Below are positions 1-10,589 of a stretch of 23,343 nucleotides of DNA, one piece after another. The position numbers and the translations under genes were made by a program. Location: contig AJWJ01000375.1 of NCBI GenBank assembly GCA_000277445.1, positions 1 to 23,343 of the forward strand. Direction: 5' to 3'. The notes beneath the pieces are model-generated. The model was not told where the DNA came from. It did no database searches and was given only the letters and a program-made list of their open reading frames with translations. Within the stretch, counting starts at the first letter, position 1, and every line of letters begins with the position of its first letter. The stretch comes from Polysphondylium violaceum. Taxonomy: Eukaryota; Evosea; Eumycetozoa; Dictyosteliales; Dictyosteliaceae.

Positions 1-3000
1 TATCTACAGTAACAGAGACTGATGGTAATTTGGAAACAGATATAGGGTTGCTTTGAATTACTCTTCTACAGACAGAATTGTAGATTGTAACGGTACTAGA
101 GTAATCACCAACAGATAAACCTTTGAATACAGGATTGGTTGAAATATGACCATTGAGATTATAGGTTACATTTGTAGTTGTAATACTAAGAGTATTGGTA
201 ACAACACCCACATCACCAATTGGTGTATCAGATGCATCACAAACACCGGTAGAGCTTAGAGATACAGTGGGTTCATCAACAATGACATCAAAACTATCGA
301 CAAATCGACAGAATGGATTGCTTTTGGGTGATCTGAGGATAGTGTATGTACCATTAGTAATTAGAGGAAAAGAATTTAAACCATTACCATCTACAATTGG
401 TTTATTATAGCCAAAGAAATCATAGATTTGAGAGCTTTCTTTTTTCAAATCAGTCAAGAGTTGAATATTACCATCTGTGGAACCTGGACAGATAGGTTTT
501 TGAATAGTCTTGGTAGATGATGTCAAAGCATTCTTGAATTGTACAGTTAATTGTTTAGTGCATTCAGTTGATTTATCTATTGCTACAAAAACGAAATCCG
601 AAAACATTTGTCTAGTGTTTGAGAGATAAAAGTGATCTTGGATTGTAAATGGATAAGAATAAGCTATCATGTTTTCAGGATTGTCCAATGTCAATGTGGA
701 GTATTGAACAGAAGGATTTTGGCAATCATTGGATGAGACAATTGCCTTTGGCCATTTAAGTCCACTAATCATATCCCTATCACCAGTTTCAACTTGATAT
801 GTCTTTATACATTGGCTTTCGGCATACACCACCCATATATTTCTTTTGGATTTAAATTCTGCATTAAGATAGTATGAATAATATTGTTGATTTAATTGGG
901 TAAATTGATAATCATTAGAAACTATATTGTTGATTTTGGTGTTTTCATTCTTGGAATAGTATTTGACAATAGTTTGTTGTTGGCAGTTGTGAACCATATC
1001 ACTCACATGTTCAGCGGTAAATTGAAGATCTTGGTCTTGTAAATCAAAAGTCTCACGCCATTGACATGAACCATTTACGACAGAGAGCTTGTAAGAACCA
1101 GAATTCATTTGGGAGAAAATGGAAGGATCTTCGGCTGATGAATTTTGGAATTGGATGGCAATAATATCAGGCTTCCACTCCTTATTGTGGGTGTCAAAGA
1201 GACTAATTTTAACAGCTCCATCCATAGTTCTGTGACACATTGGAGAAACAATTACTTGTTTTTTGACGACAGACACAACTGAGGTTGGAACAAATAAAAC
1301 AGCAGTACCTGCACAAGTACCATTTTTCAATATAAAGTCAATATCATAATCTGAAGATCCTAAATTAACATAAGTAGATGCGCTTTGAACACTACTAAAA
1401 ATTGTTTCATCAAATTCAATTTTACCATTGGCAACTGCGCAATCACCAGTGACTGGAGTGATGGTGGCAGGGAAGACCCAATCTGATACACTACCAATGG
1501 TTACATGAACATTTTGATAAATATTACAAGAGTCTGTAAATATGGTGAGTTTAAAAGTACCAAAAGGTAAATTTTCAAAAGAAACTCCATCTTGGAGAGT
1601 TGTTTTAGTTTGGTAAGTTCTACCATCCAATTGGATAGAGTTGATAGTAATACCTAAAACATTTTTAAAAAATAATTTCCCATCCAATGAATAGAAACAA
1701 CTAGTATTTGTTGGAATGATAAACTCTTGAGGATATTGATCTATATAAGAGCCTCTTGTGTTAATGAGAGATAAAATATTCCAAAACATATAAAAATACA
1801 AACATTGTTCGAAATAAGGTAAATACCAGGTATATTGGAAAGAGAGAGGACATTTGTCAATCGATGTAACTAGTGTGGCTTGAGAAACACTGCTGAATTC
1901 TTCTACAACCACTTTGGATAAATTTCCAGTTTTAACCTCTTTAACTTGATAACTAATATGTCCTTTTTGACCACAACCAGGATAGTCCAATACTTTGATT
2001 ATATTTTCATATTCACTATATTTGAATTGTTCAGTAGTCACGAAGATAGAACCTTCAGTGCAACCATTAATGCTATAAGAAAATCCAATTCCTCCATTAA
2101 TTGGTTCAAGATTTCTAAAGTAGCCATGACCATCATGGTTTTCACCATTATTGCTTAAAACCAAAGTATCAAACTGGTAATAGTTTGGGAAGAAAATATC
2201 TACTGTATCACCACAAAATTGCTCTTTTTTAACAATAACGTATGATGGCTGAATAGGAGATTTTGTATTTACTTGTATTGGAGTGAAATGGCATTTTGAT
2301 TCAATGAAAAAGTCTGAGGAACTTGGCAAATCAAACGACTTATCAGCTGGAGTAATAGCTTCGGATGGAGTGTATACAACTACATCTTTGTATAAAGTTT
2401 CATTGTAGAATAAATGAACTTTTCTATTTGAGGCGTCACAACTATCAACACTATAACGAATATCACCGAGAATGACAGGATCTTTCTCCATGGTATTAGA
2501 AGAACAGCTATAATTATAAAATAACTCTACTAAAAAACTATGAGTTGGATTACTTCTATAGATACTATCATCACTACTACTAATAAGTTTGCCATCCATT
2601 CTAATGCTTAGTCCATCAGAAAAAACATCGGGGTCATCAAAGTGGATAGATATTGAACTATTTCTTGGGCAAATTGAATTGGGACCAAACTCTAAATAAT
2701 AGGTTGGCCAAGTAATAGATATTTTGATGGGAATGATTTGTTTTCCACAGTTCTGTGACTCCACCAGCAATTGATAATCACCTGGAGCTAATTTCTCCCA
2801 AATGCCATGTGATCCTGACATTTCTTGAATTTCAATTTGACTTGAAGATAAAACTAATTTCCAGCTAGAGTATTGCTCCTTATACACGAGTTCTACTGAT
2901 CCACTATTCTTGTAACAATAACTGTTTTTAATAATATGATTGGGATAATTATTATTGACTTCATAGAAAGGAACAGTTAAGCCACATTCAAAAGTGTCGA

Positions 3001-3454
3001 GTTGATAACCAAGTTGGACAGATGAGTCTGTAATTTCACAAAAAGGATTACAATCAGCAGTTTCGGACAAATTTTCAGCTGCAATAAAACTGACATTGGC
3101 CACAGAGAATTTACACTTGGGTTGTTCGATAATATACCTTGGAATAGGGACAAAAAGGTTTCTTTCTTCACTGCATTCACGGCCATCTGTCCAATAAATG
3201 TTATAATCAATACCCCCTGACAAAAAATATTCATAACCATTGGTATAGCCCATTGCAACAGGCTCTGGGGTAATTTGAAAAGAGTATGAGTTTTTGGGCT
3301 TAATTAAAAGTTTACCAGATAAAAAAGATCCATCATCTTGAATAACTCCAGTGCAATATGGATCAAATTTGTAATCTAAAGGAACACAATCTGCTGACAC
3401 TCCAATTAGAGTAGTACAAACACATAAAAAAATTAATAAAAATTTTGATTCCAT
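1..3454 (-). CDS. Large secreted/membrane protein of Cys-module repeats (partial, 3' end outside window)
   Basis: Coding sequence is complement(join(<1..1740,1804..3454)); the 3' end runs off the window. The ATG at 3454 starts a signal peptide (MESKFLLIFLCVCTTLIGVS). About 1130 spliced codons follow without a stop, made of roughly 80-100-residue modules. Each module has a Cys near its start (for example 'CPGSTDGNI' near 515-490) and a second Cys after a Tyr-rich strand, a pattern like SprB-type/Ig-like beta-sandwich repeats (inference, no search run). It is paralogous to the next gene: both share 'EQPKC', a 'YP-x3-I-x-N-x2-C-x4-GSV' module start and 'Y-x-GCG-x-KG'. Read straight through, codons 551-571 form a hydrophobic 21-residue insert absent from the paralogue; I treat it as an intron. 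A C-terminal membrane anchor is expected by analogy but lies outside. Function is unknown; a cell-surface or adhesion role is only inferred. Confidence 0.85.
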   Translation of the reverse strand, partial: MESKFLLIFLCVCTTLIGVSADCVPLDYKFDPYCTGVIQDDGSFLSGKLLIKPKNSYSFQITPEPVAMGYTNGYEYFLSGGIDYNIYWTDGRECSEERNLFVPIPRYIIEQPKCKFSVANVSFIAAENLSETADCNPFCEITDSSVQLGYQLDTFECGLTVPFYEVNNNYPNHIIKNSYCYKNSGSVELVYKEQYSSWKLVLSSSQIEIQEMSGSHGIWEKLAPGDYQLLVESQNCGKQIIPIKISITWPTYYLEFGPNSICPRNSSISIHFDDPDVFSDGLSIRMDGKLISSSDDSIYRSNPTHSFLVELFYNYSCSSNTMEKDPVILGDIRYSVDSCDASNRKVHLFYNETLYKDVVVYTPSEAITPADKSFDLPSSSDFFIESKCHFTPIQVNTKSPIQPSYVIVKKEQFCGDTVDIFFPNYYQFDTLVLSNNGENHDGHGYFRNLEPINGGIGFSYSINGCTEGSIFVTTEQFKYSEYENIIKVLDYPGCGQKGHISYQVKEVKTGNLSKVVVEEFSSVSQATLVTSIDKCPLSFQYTWYLPYFEQCLYFYMFWNILSLINTRGSYIDQYPQEFIIPTNTSCFYSLDGKLFFKNVLGITINSIQLDGRTYQTKTTLQDGVSFENLPFGTFKLTIFTDSCNIYQNVHVTIGSVSDWVFPATITPVTGDCAVANGKIEFDETIFSSVQSASTYVNLGSSDYDIDFILKNGTCAGTAVLFVPTSVVSVVKKQVIVSPMCHRTMDGAVKISLFDTHNKEWKPDIIAIQFQNSSAEDPSIFSQMNSGSYKLSVVNGSCQWRETFDLQDQDLQFTAEHVSDMVHNCQQQTIVKYYSKNENTKINNIVSNDYQFTQLNQQYYSYYLNAEFKSKRNIWVVYAESQCIKTYQVETGDRDMISGLKWPKAIVSSNDCQNPSVQYSTLTLDNPENMIAYSYPFTIQDHFYLSNTRQMFSDFVFVAIDKSTECTKQLTVQFKNALTSSTKTIQKPICPGSTDGNIQLLTDLKKESSQIYDFFGYNKPIVDGNGLNSFPLITNGTYTILRSPKSNPFCRFVDSFDVIVDEPTVSLSSTGVCDASDTPIGDVGVVTNTLSITTTNVTYNLNGHISTNPVFKGLSVGDYSSTVTIYNSVCRRVIQSNPISVSKLPSVSVTVD
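1741..1803 (-). other. Probable 63-nt in-frame intron of the partial surface-protein gene
   Basis: On the minus strand this stretch begins GTTTGT, is T-rich and ends TTATATAG. It is 63 nt long with no stop, so translation reads through it. The first exon in front of it (1804..3454) is 1651 nt, exactly the first-exon length of the neighbouring paralogue, and both breaks are phase 1 in codon 551. The donor is weaker than the GTAAGT/GTATGT donors of other introns here, so the call rests mainly on the conserved position. Confidence 0.7.
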
Positions 3455-3590
3455 TTTTTAGAAAAAAAAGTAAAAAAAAAAAAGTTTTGAAGTTAACTCT
3501 GGGAAAAATCAAGAAATCGAAAAAACAATTAATATTAATCATCAAATAAAAGTTAGAAAAAGATTTTGCTGAAATCTCTTTATTCGAGGA
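3455..3590 (-). promoter_or_regulatory. Upstream region of the partial surface-protein gene
   Basis: AT-rich upstream DNA of the gene starting at 3454. On its coding strand, oligo-T tracts lie just before the ATG (plus-strand A runs at 3462-3484), which is usual for dictyostelid promoters. No discrete TATA box or factor site can be defended. Confidence 0.35.
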
Positions 3591-4070
3591 ATGTGTTTTT
3601 CCCGAAAGCTTTTTTGTTGGGGTAAAAAAAGATTAAAATTTGTAAAAATAGCACAAAAGTTACAAATTTTGATGGTGAATAAGGTACACAATGCAGTGAT
3701 AGAAGCATCAGAGGACCTCTTGTTGCAATTTATCGTGATGGTTAAAATCCATTTAAGGTACATTTAACTTAATGCATTTAATGAAATTGCAAGACTTCTT
3801 CATACGAACTTCGTGCTGATTGTCCAAATTTTAAAGTGAAAGGACATGGTTGAATCATTAGATAAAGACAACTGGCTGAAGAAGGGTGATAGAGTGGGTC
3901 TTCAGCATCCTCATTATATATGCATTGGTTGCTTTACTTCAATTGGTTTATTTTTGAAGGTCGAGGCAAATAAATAATTACACATATAAATATAATGAGC
4001 TCCTCTATCACCAAGCTATGTGGATGAAGGAATTGAGGGACTTTAACTCAAGGTATGAATTTTATTATTA
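3591..4070 (+). pseudogene. Decayed coding remnant, possibly Ty1/copia-type retroelement RNase H region
   Basis: One plus-strand frame from 3591 to 3977 (129 codons including the last stop) has only two internal stops (TAA 3765, TGA near 3837), and GC is visibly higher than in other intergenic DNA. It contains a 58-codon ORF (3591..3767) and a 43-codon ORF (3846..3977) beginning MVESLDKDNW. A third open stretch in another frame, 3958..4070, contains 'QAMWMKEL'. In order one sees 'IARLLHT', 'DKDNW', 'HYICIGCFTSIGLFLK' and 'AMWMKEL'. Their order and approximate spacing recall R-x-L-x-x-T, D-x-D-W, GY-x(8)-ISW-x-SK and EA-I-W-L-x-x-L of Ty1/copia RNase H. That match is by memory of the family pattern and is weak. 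No LTR was found. It lies between two same-strand paralogues, so it could alternatively be debris from the duplication or a structured RNA. Confidence 0.4.
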
Positions 4071-4078
4071 GAGTACAA

Positions 4079-7000
4079 TTATGATAGATTTTTTAATTTA
4101 GTTCCGCCTATTGAAGAACGCTTTTTCTTTTTGTAAACAATATAACCAGCTACAGCAATAAGAGCACAGCCCACAGTAAGACCAACAGTCAAACCTATGA
4201 CGAGGCCTAGATTAATACCCTTATCTTTTTCTTTACCATTATTATCGGGTAAACAAGCATCGATAACAAATAATTTAGATACAGAGGAGCAACCTGTCAC
4301 AGGATCGGTTATTGTGCTGTCGAAGAGAAGGGGTACTACCCATTTACCAGTAGAGTCTGGATCAGAGAAACCTAGTCTAATAGGAATATTGTTTGGGTTA
4401 CTGGCAGATATAGTGTATTGAGGGTATACATATGACTCGCTACAATTACTTGATACGGCAAACTCTGGGAAAGCTCTTTGCAAGGTACTCTTGGCCACGT
4501 AGTCTGTAATCTTGATTGACTTGTGGCATGTATCTTGACCATAGTAGATATTTACACCTAAGGAAGCTTGATCCACATCGCTATATGTAAAGTAACCATT
4601 ACCCAAAGATTCAGACTCTTTGTTACCACTGGCATCATAGAATTGGATATCCTCAATTATGCCATCATTACTAATCTTTGTAAAAGTTCTTTGGCTGCAT
4701 GTACCTGCTACAAATGAAGAAAGTAAATTTGAAGAGAATTGGAAGTCTTGAGAAGAAACTTGATGTGGTGCGCTCCATGAACAAGAGCCAGATTTAAACA
4801 AATATTTATAACTGCCTGGCAAGAGCTTTTCAATACGTCCGTTGGTGTATACAGTGGTGGAATCATAATCTACTACACTGTCAAGAGTCATTGGCTGATT
4901 GGTATTAGATTTTAAAGAGAATTCAACAACACCTGTGTTGGATTGTTGGCAATATGGAACATTGATGTCTTTGATCACTGGAGTGGCTAGTACTTGGGTT
5001 GGAATATAAACTTGTGCAACACCAAAACAGGTATTATCGGTAAGAATAAAAGAGACCAATTGGTAATCTGATGCAAGACCAGTTAACTCTCCATTTGCAA
5101 GGATATTTTTACCATTGATCATTAATTCAGAGTAGAGGGAGGGATTAGAAACTTGAATTGATCCATCAGAAACTGAGCAATCAGAGACACCAGTGGCAGT
5201 GTATTTAAATTCAAATTTGTTTACAGGATTGACTACAACAGTCTTGGTAAACTTGCATCCACTGCTTAAACTAATGGTTACAACAAGCTCACCAGATGGT
5301 ACATTGATAAATATATAATGAGTACTATTTGATGCTTTTGTTGGTAAATGAATAAAACCATCGATGGTGATTTTACCAATAGGTACTACTGACTTGATAG
5401 CAATACTTGCATCCTCAGAGTATGCACATGTTGGACCCTTTACAACAGTTATACTTACATTGATATCATTTCCTATAAAAAAACATTGATTAGTGTTGTT
5501 TCACAGAGTATAACTAAATAATAAACTTACTTTTAAGAAGAGGTGGTGTGAACTTAAAGGATTTAACAACTTGATTGGATCCATCCCATTGGATTGTATT
5601 GGAGATTGGAACAAGAGAGCTATCAAATTCAAAGATAGTAGGTTGACTTACAATGTTTAATGGAGTGTACTTTATGCTATATGAGCCTTTACCCTTGATG
5701 CCACAACCTGCATATTCAATAATATCTACCTGCTCGACCAAGTGTCTATCTTGAACTTGCATTGCAAAGTTTAATGGCAAATATTGAACGCCGCTACAAG
5801 CGCTGGTAGTGTACTCTAAAACATAGTTGTAGGTGGTGAGATCGCTAAACACACCTTCTGCAGATGGTAATACTTGATTGGCGCCATTGGTTATTTTAAG
5901 AGATTCAAATGATTGTGCATTTAATATTGCTACGTTTAACTTGTCACCGGCAAACTGAGGTTTCTTTGTCAAAGAATATTCTGGTACAACGCCATTGCTT
6001 TGTTGGACAAAAACCTTTTTGGTACCATAACAAGCAGACTCTAATGAAAAGGAGGATCCACGATATTGGAAAGATTTACCAGTGAGAGCAATGATATCAC
6101 TTTCATTCTTTACCAATAAATCTGTGATTATAGCTTCATTGTAAACCAAGTCTACTTTAATGGGATCCAAGCAGTTTGAGGGATAAGTAACTATATGTTT
6201 TACATCCAATTCAACATCTGGAGTATTAAAAGAAGATTCAAATGTGCAATCACTGTTGGACAATGACAAAGTATATAATTGGCTACTCTTTAAATCTATA
6301 TTTGTTGGATCTACTAGTTGGCCATCTATCTTGGCAGAAAAGGCAGTCCATTGACCAACGTTGATGGCAGCTTTTTTCTCAGTGGGGCAAGTGTTTTGTT
6401 TGTATTCAATATTAAATGATGGAATATTTTGTTCCAATGTAAAAGGTACCTTTTGTGAACCACATTCGTCAGATTCTAACATAAAGTAATAAGTTTGGTT
6501 CTTGAGACCGCTCCAAACGCCATTGCCTGTCGATGCTAATTTATTGGATTGTTGATCATATAACTCGGCCACTCTATATTTAGAAGTATCTAGAGAGACA
6601 GAGCCTTGGGAATCACCACAGACCGGATTTTGGATCTTGTAGACAGGATATTTGTTGGAGAGCTCGTAAAACTTGACATTGTAAGGACATAGAAAAGTAT
6701 CTTGATCAAAGTAGAGTTTAACAGGATCGCTCGAGGCCTGACTAGATATGGGAAAAGATGCAGGAGTGGTGCCGTCATCTAATAAAATTCCATCCAAAGG
6801 ACCATTGTAATTAATTTTTCCGTATGAATGGCTGCACTTTGGTTGTTCAAGAGTCACTGATGGGTTATCAAATGTAAACGTCTCTTGTCCATCACAACTT
6901 TTATCGGCACCAGAAATCAATGTCCATGTGAGGGTATATGTCACATTGGAAGACAAATAATAGTAATAGCCCTTGTTATCAAAACGTCCGTAATTCAACA

Positions 7001-7181
7001 CAGGTGAAAAACTATACTGGTATTGTTGTTGATATGCACCAATGAACACAAAAGCATTTGAAAAATACTTTTCATTGCATTCTCTGTCTGTCGAATATGT
7101 AAAAGCCTCTAAACCACACCCAAAGCATGCGCCAAATAAAATACACACTAAAAATAGTGATGAATAAATTTTATTATTCAT
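4079..7181 (-). CDS. Type I membrane protein of Cys-module repeats, paralogue of the upstream-numbered neighbour
   Basis: Coding sequence is complement(join(4079..5472,5531..7181)), 1014 residues. The 58-nt intron (GTAAGT...TATAG) is phase 1 in codon 551; translation continues in frame to a TAA at 4079. The N terminus is a signal peptide (MNNKIYSSLFLVCILFGACF). The long ectodomain has successive modules with paired Cys, for example 'NPVCGDSQGSVSL', 'NTCPTEKKAAI' and 'SDCSVSDGSIQV'. A hydrophobic transmembrane segment of about 27 residues (near 970-996) is followed by a short basic tail beginning YKKKKRSS. Topology is therefore outside-facing with an 18-residue cytoplasmic tail. Homology to the gene at 1-3454 runs over the whole visible length, including the conserved intron. 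The role is unknown; surface recognition or adhesion is inferred from architecture only. An AATAAA on the coding strand lies just past the stop, around 4060. Confidence 0.9.
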
Positions 7182-7845
7182 TTTTTATATCTCTTCTATC
7201 TATATATTTATAACTTGAGGTGAGTGTGTATAAAATAAAATAAAAAAAGAAAAAGAAACCGTCTGTCTTTTGATCTATTTAAAAAAATAAACAAGACCCA
7301 CCTGGTGCAGCATCATGTGCGAGCAACATCCGTTTTCCCCCATTCGTCCATACCCAATCAAAAAAAAATCTAATTGATTGATGATTGATCAAGACTTTTA
7401 TATACCCTCATTCATGCACTATGAAATATACACACCGGATGTGATTAAAATTGATGCTGCCTGTCGTAAATTTGATTTGGTTATCTGAAAGTCGATACCG
7501 ATCAATAGATTATACTCAATTTTTTCTATAACTGTTTTTTTTTTCGATTTTTTTTCAATTTTTTTAAAAAAAAATAGGGTCTCAGGCCTTCTTTTGGCCA
7601 TAAGATTTTTATAGTTTTTTTTTTTTTTTTAAAAAGCTTTCCTTGAATCCCGTCTGACCAATAAAATTTATACTTTTTGTTGATTGATTTTCAAAAGGAC
7701 TCGTTCTCTTTGCGCGTCATGCGTAGGGTTTAAAGATTTTAAAGTATCTCAATAAAATCTCTAACGCACATCAACACCATTATGTGATTGACAAGTGATA
7801 CGATTCGAAGAAGACCAAGCCAATTAGATCACGGTATAATACAGA

Positions 7846-7882
<37 letters not shown>

Positions 7883-7900
7883 CGTTAATAAATAACTATT
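7182..7900. promoter_or_regulatory. Intergenic region: promoter of the membrane-protein gene and 3' flank of the ankyrin gene
   Basis: No gene is visible. Close to 7181, on the minus strand, a TATA-like stretch (TTATAAATATATAG, around 7195-7215) precedes the ATG of the membrane-protein gene. Farther away are oligo-A/T tracts and some mixed-composition DNA (7300-7350, 7410-7500) without coding signal on either strand. A TA dinucleotide run sits at 7850-7877. Confidence 0.45.
7850..7877. repeat. (TA)14 microsatellite
   Basis: Uninterrupted TA dinucleotides, just past the 3' end of the ankyrin gene on its own strand. Confidence 0.9.
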
Positions 7901-10328
7901 TTATTGATTGGTTTCTTTCTTACTATGACTATTGTTATTGTTATATAACAAAGGAATAGTAATATTAGTTTGTGATTGAAAAAGATCAATGTTTTTCTTA
8001 AATTGTTTGAATTCAGATTGAGTGATACCGTATTTTAAGAAATTGGGGTTCAGATGGTTCAGAAGTGCAATCATCTTGTGGTTCATTTGTTTGAAGAGGA
8101 AGGATAAGAGTTTTTGGTTCTTGTCTTTGGGCAGGGTGAAGGTAAAGGGCGGCGAGATGGAGTCGCCATAGTGTTGATAGATATACTCTACCAGTGGAAA
8201 GTTGTTGCCTCTGACAGCACTTGAAAACAACTGTTTGATGTTGGCCACCGAGGTACAGCCCGGATACAGGTTCAGCAACTCGGTAAACAGGGCAAATGTT
8301 GCGACGTTTACGTTTTCTAGATTTATTTTTTCGAATCTGTTGGCGCCCATGGCCTTCAACTCGAGCTTGCGGGCCTTGATAAAGTTGATGTACACCTGCA
8401 GTATCTGACTATCGCCCATGAGTTGAAGGAGAGAATGGATAAGATAGTCTGAGGAAAAGTCGCTCCTGTAATAGGGTAGTTCTGCAAAGAAACTCTCTCC
8501 ACTTGCATTGTCCAATGTGTTGAGGAGAAAGTCGACCATCTTTACATTATCGAGGATTTTAAACAATACTCTCCACTCGAATCCTTCCTTTCTATTGAAA
8601 TACAAATACTTTACTATATCTAAATGTCCATCGACTAGTATCAATGTATTAGTACCTATGACAAGGTGGTTCTGTGTATCTACTATACTTACTTGCAGCT
8701 TTATTCATCGACTTGACCGAGAACCTAATCAACTCTGGCTTTATAAAAGACATTTCGTGAAGATACTGTACAACGTTGAGGTCGGTAAAGGCGACAGAGG
8801 AATCATCGAATCCTTCGGTTCTGTTCTCCAGCAGGAACTGGGTGATGGGCAAAGAAGAGTTTGGGGCAGAGGGACTGAATCCCACAACTCGGGGGGCCGT
8901 GTGGAGATACACAACACTATCCAAGTCATTCTTGGCAGCCATACAATCGCCTACGTAACGTTCAAAGCGAAGAGTTGGAAAGTTGGTTCTAAAAAACTGT
9001 AGTACATCCAAGTTCTTGGACTGCGAGATATCCCTGCTGGTTGGCGTGATGTCGGGGAAATTGGTTTTAATAAACTCGAGTACTTCCAGCGAACCAAAGG
9101 CAGCGGCCTCTTTGTAGGTGATGGTGGAAAAGTCTTTAATATACTCGTTGTCAAGTAGGTACTTGAGGATCTTGAAATGGTTGTCGTTGATCTCTTTCTC
9201 AGAGTTCATTATCAACCCCACAAAGTTGATCTTGACGGGATCATTGTGCTTGATGTTGAGATGAGTGAATATATACTCCATTAGATCGATGCTGCCCGTG
9301 CCAAAGATATAGGCCATGATTGTCATATCCTTGATAAACACTCTCTTGGTGATACGCACTGGCGGACCACACATGATATCACCCCGGTATTGGTCCAGTA
9401 GACAGATAGGCGAGTCTACAAAATGACAAAAGAGTAGTTTAAAGTACTCGATATTATCTGCGTCGCTGTATGTCATCGAGTGTATATTATATATATCCAC
9501 GCCATACATCAATTCATAACGATTAATCGGTGTAGGTAAATGAGATATCGATGAGGATGACGACGATGACGATGGTTTACGACTAAATCCTGCAACAATC
9601 TTTTGAAGTATATTTAAATTACAATTCTTGTCGTTAAAGTAGCCTCTGTCTAAAAAGTAATGAAACATCTCTACCCTATTTCGATGGTCCACCGCACCCC
9701 TGGATATATTGTACAACAGATATTCATTATTGTGTCTATAGTGACACTTGTGCAGTGACTCTAACTGCTCGTCATGTAGATATTTTACAATCTCTATTGT
9801 GGTGAAGCTAATCAAAATAGGATTTGAACAGATACTATTGCTGCCCTGCTTCTCGGGGAACACCGAGTATATGTTGTGTATGATATCTCTTCTTACCTTT
9901 TTCGATGCCAACCCCGGATTCTCTATGATGAATAGAATGACATCTTTAAATTCTTGATAATACGATTTAAACACATTAAAGTCATCTGTGTATTTAAAGA
10001 AATTCATTACAACATTGAAATTAAAATCGATGATTTGATTAAACTGGTTATTATCATTATTCTTTTTATTATTATTATTACTACTACTACTATTATTATT
10101 GTTATTCCTTTTAAATTCTTGATGTAATCTTAGTTTTTCCAATAGGATTACATTCTTTTTTTGTCTAAATAAATCACTGATTGGGTAATCATAGTAATTA
10201 AAAGATCTACATTTGTTGTGTTTTTTAAGAAAATGAAAAACAATATTATGAATATACTGATTCCGAATTATTTGGAAGAAATATAAATCATTATTACTAT
10301 AGTTGTTATTATTATTATTATTTTGCAT
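7901..10328 (-). CDS. Ankyrin-repeat-type protein
   Basis: Coding sequence is complement(join(7901..8634,8693..10328)), 789 residues. The 58-nt intron (GTAAGTATAG...TACTAG) joins 'NKAA' to 'IDGHLDIVKYLYF', restoring a textbook ankyrin helix; an acceptor 21 nt earlier would also keep frame but gives a 37-nt intron and a poorer repeat. The start MQNNNNNNNYSNN leads into 'FFQIIRNQYIHNIVFHFLKK', resembling the N terminus of many dictyostelid ankyrin proteins. A poly-Asn/Ser stretch occurs near residues 75-95. Further degenerate repeats are 'TYKEAAAFGSLEVLEFI' and 'DISQSKNLDVLQFF'. Such repeats mediate protein-protein contacts; partner and role are unknown. No signal peptide or membrane segment is seen. 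The 5' third is AT-rich, whereas about 8100-9450 is much richer in G and C, with CTG/CTC/GGC codons unlike the neighbours. Confidence 0.88.
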
Positions 10329-10589
10329 TATTATTACTTATTTATTTCTTAATATATTGTTTTTTTCCAAACTATATGATTTTGGCACTAAATGCATTTG
10401 TGATCAATTTTCGAAAAATTGGAAAAAAAAATAAAAAAAAATTAATATTTCATAGATTTTTTGATCAAAGTGCTCTCTGTAAGTATTTTTCATGGAATTA
10501 TTCAAGTGGTATTGTTGTGATGAACAGAGAATAAATTTTTACAACTTTTGGTTTTATAAAAGAAACCACTTTATTAAATAATAACTAAA
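10329..10589. promoter_or_regulatory. Promoter of the ankyrin gene / 3' flank of the CRN-like gene
   Basis: A 261-nt AT-rich spacer between two minus-strand genes. It holds A and T tracts and no coding frame. I cannot point to a specific promoter element. Confidence 0.3.

Noticed and set aside
3542-3763. 73-codon minus-strand open frame upstream of the partial surface-protein gene
   Set aside because: No recognisable motif; the plus strand of the same stretch has the better coding-like signal, and neither is a clean gene.
8656-8692. 37-nt intron alternative in the ankyrin gene
   Set aside because: It keeps frame, but is shorter than the other introns here; the 58-nt choice ends in TACTAG and restores a regular ankyrin helix.
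8508-9002. 164-codon plus-strand open frame opposite the ankyrin gene
   Set aside because: It crosses the intron of the ankyrin gene, has no recognisable domain and lies in the GC-rich stretch where stops are rarer.
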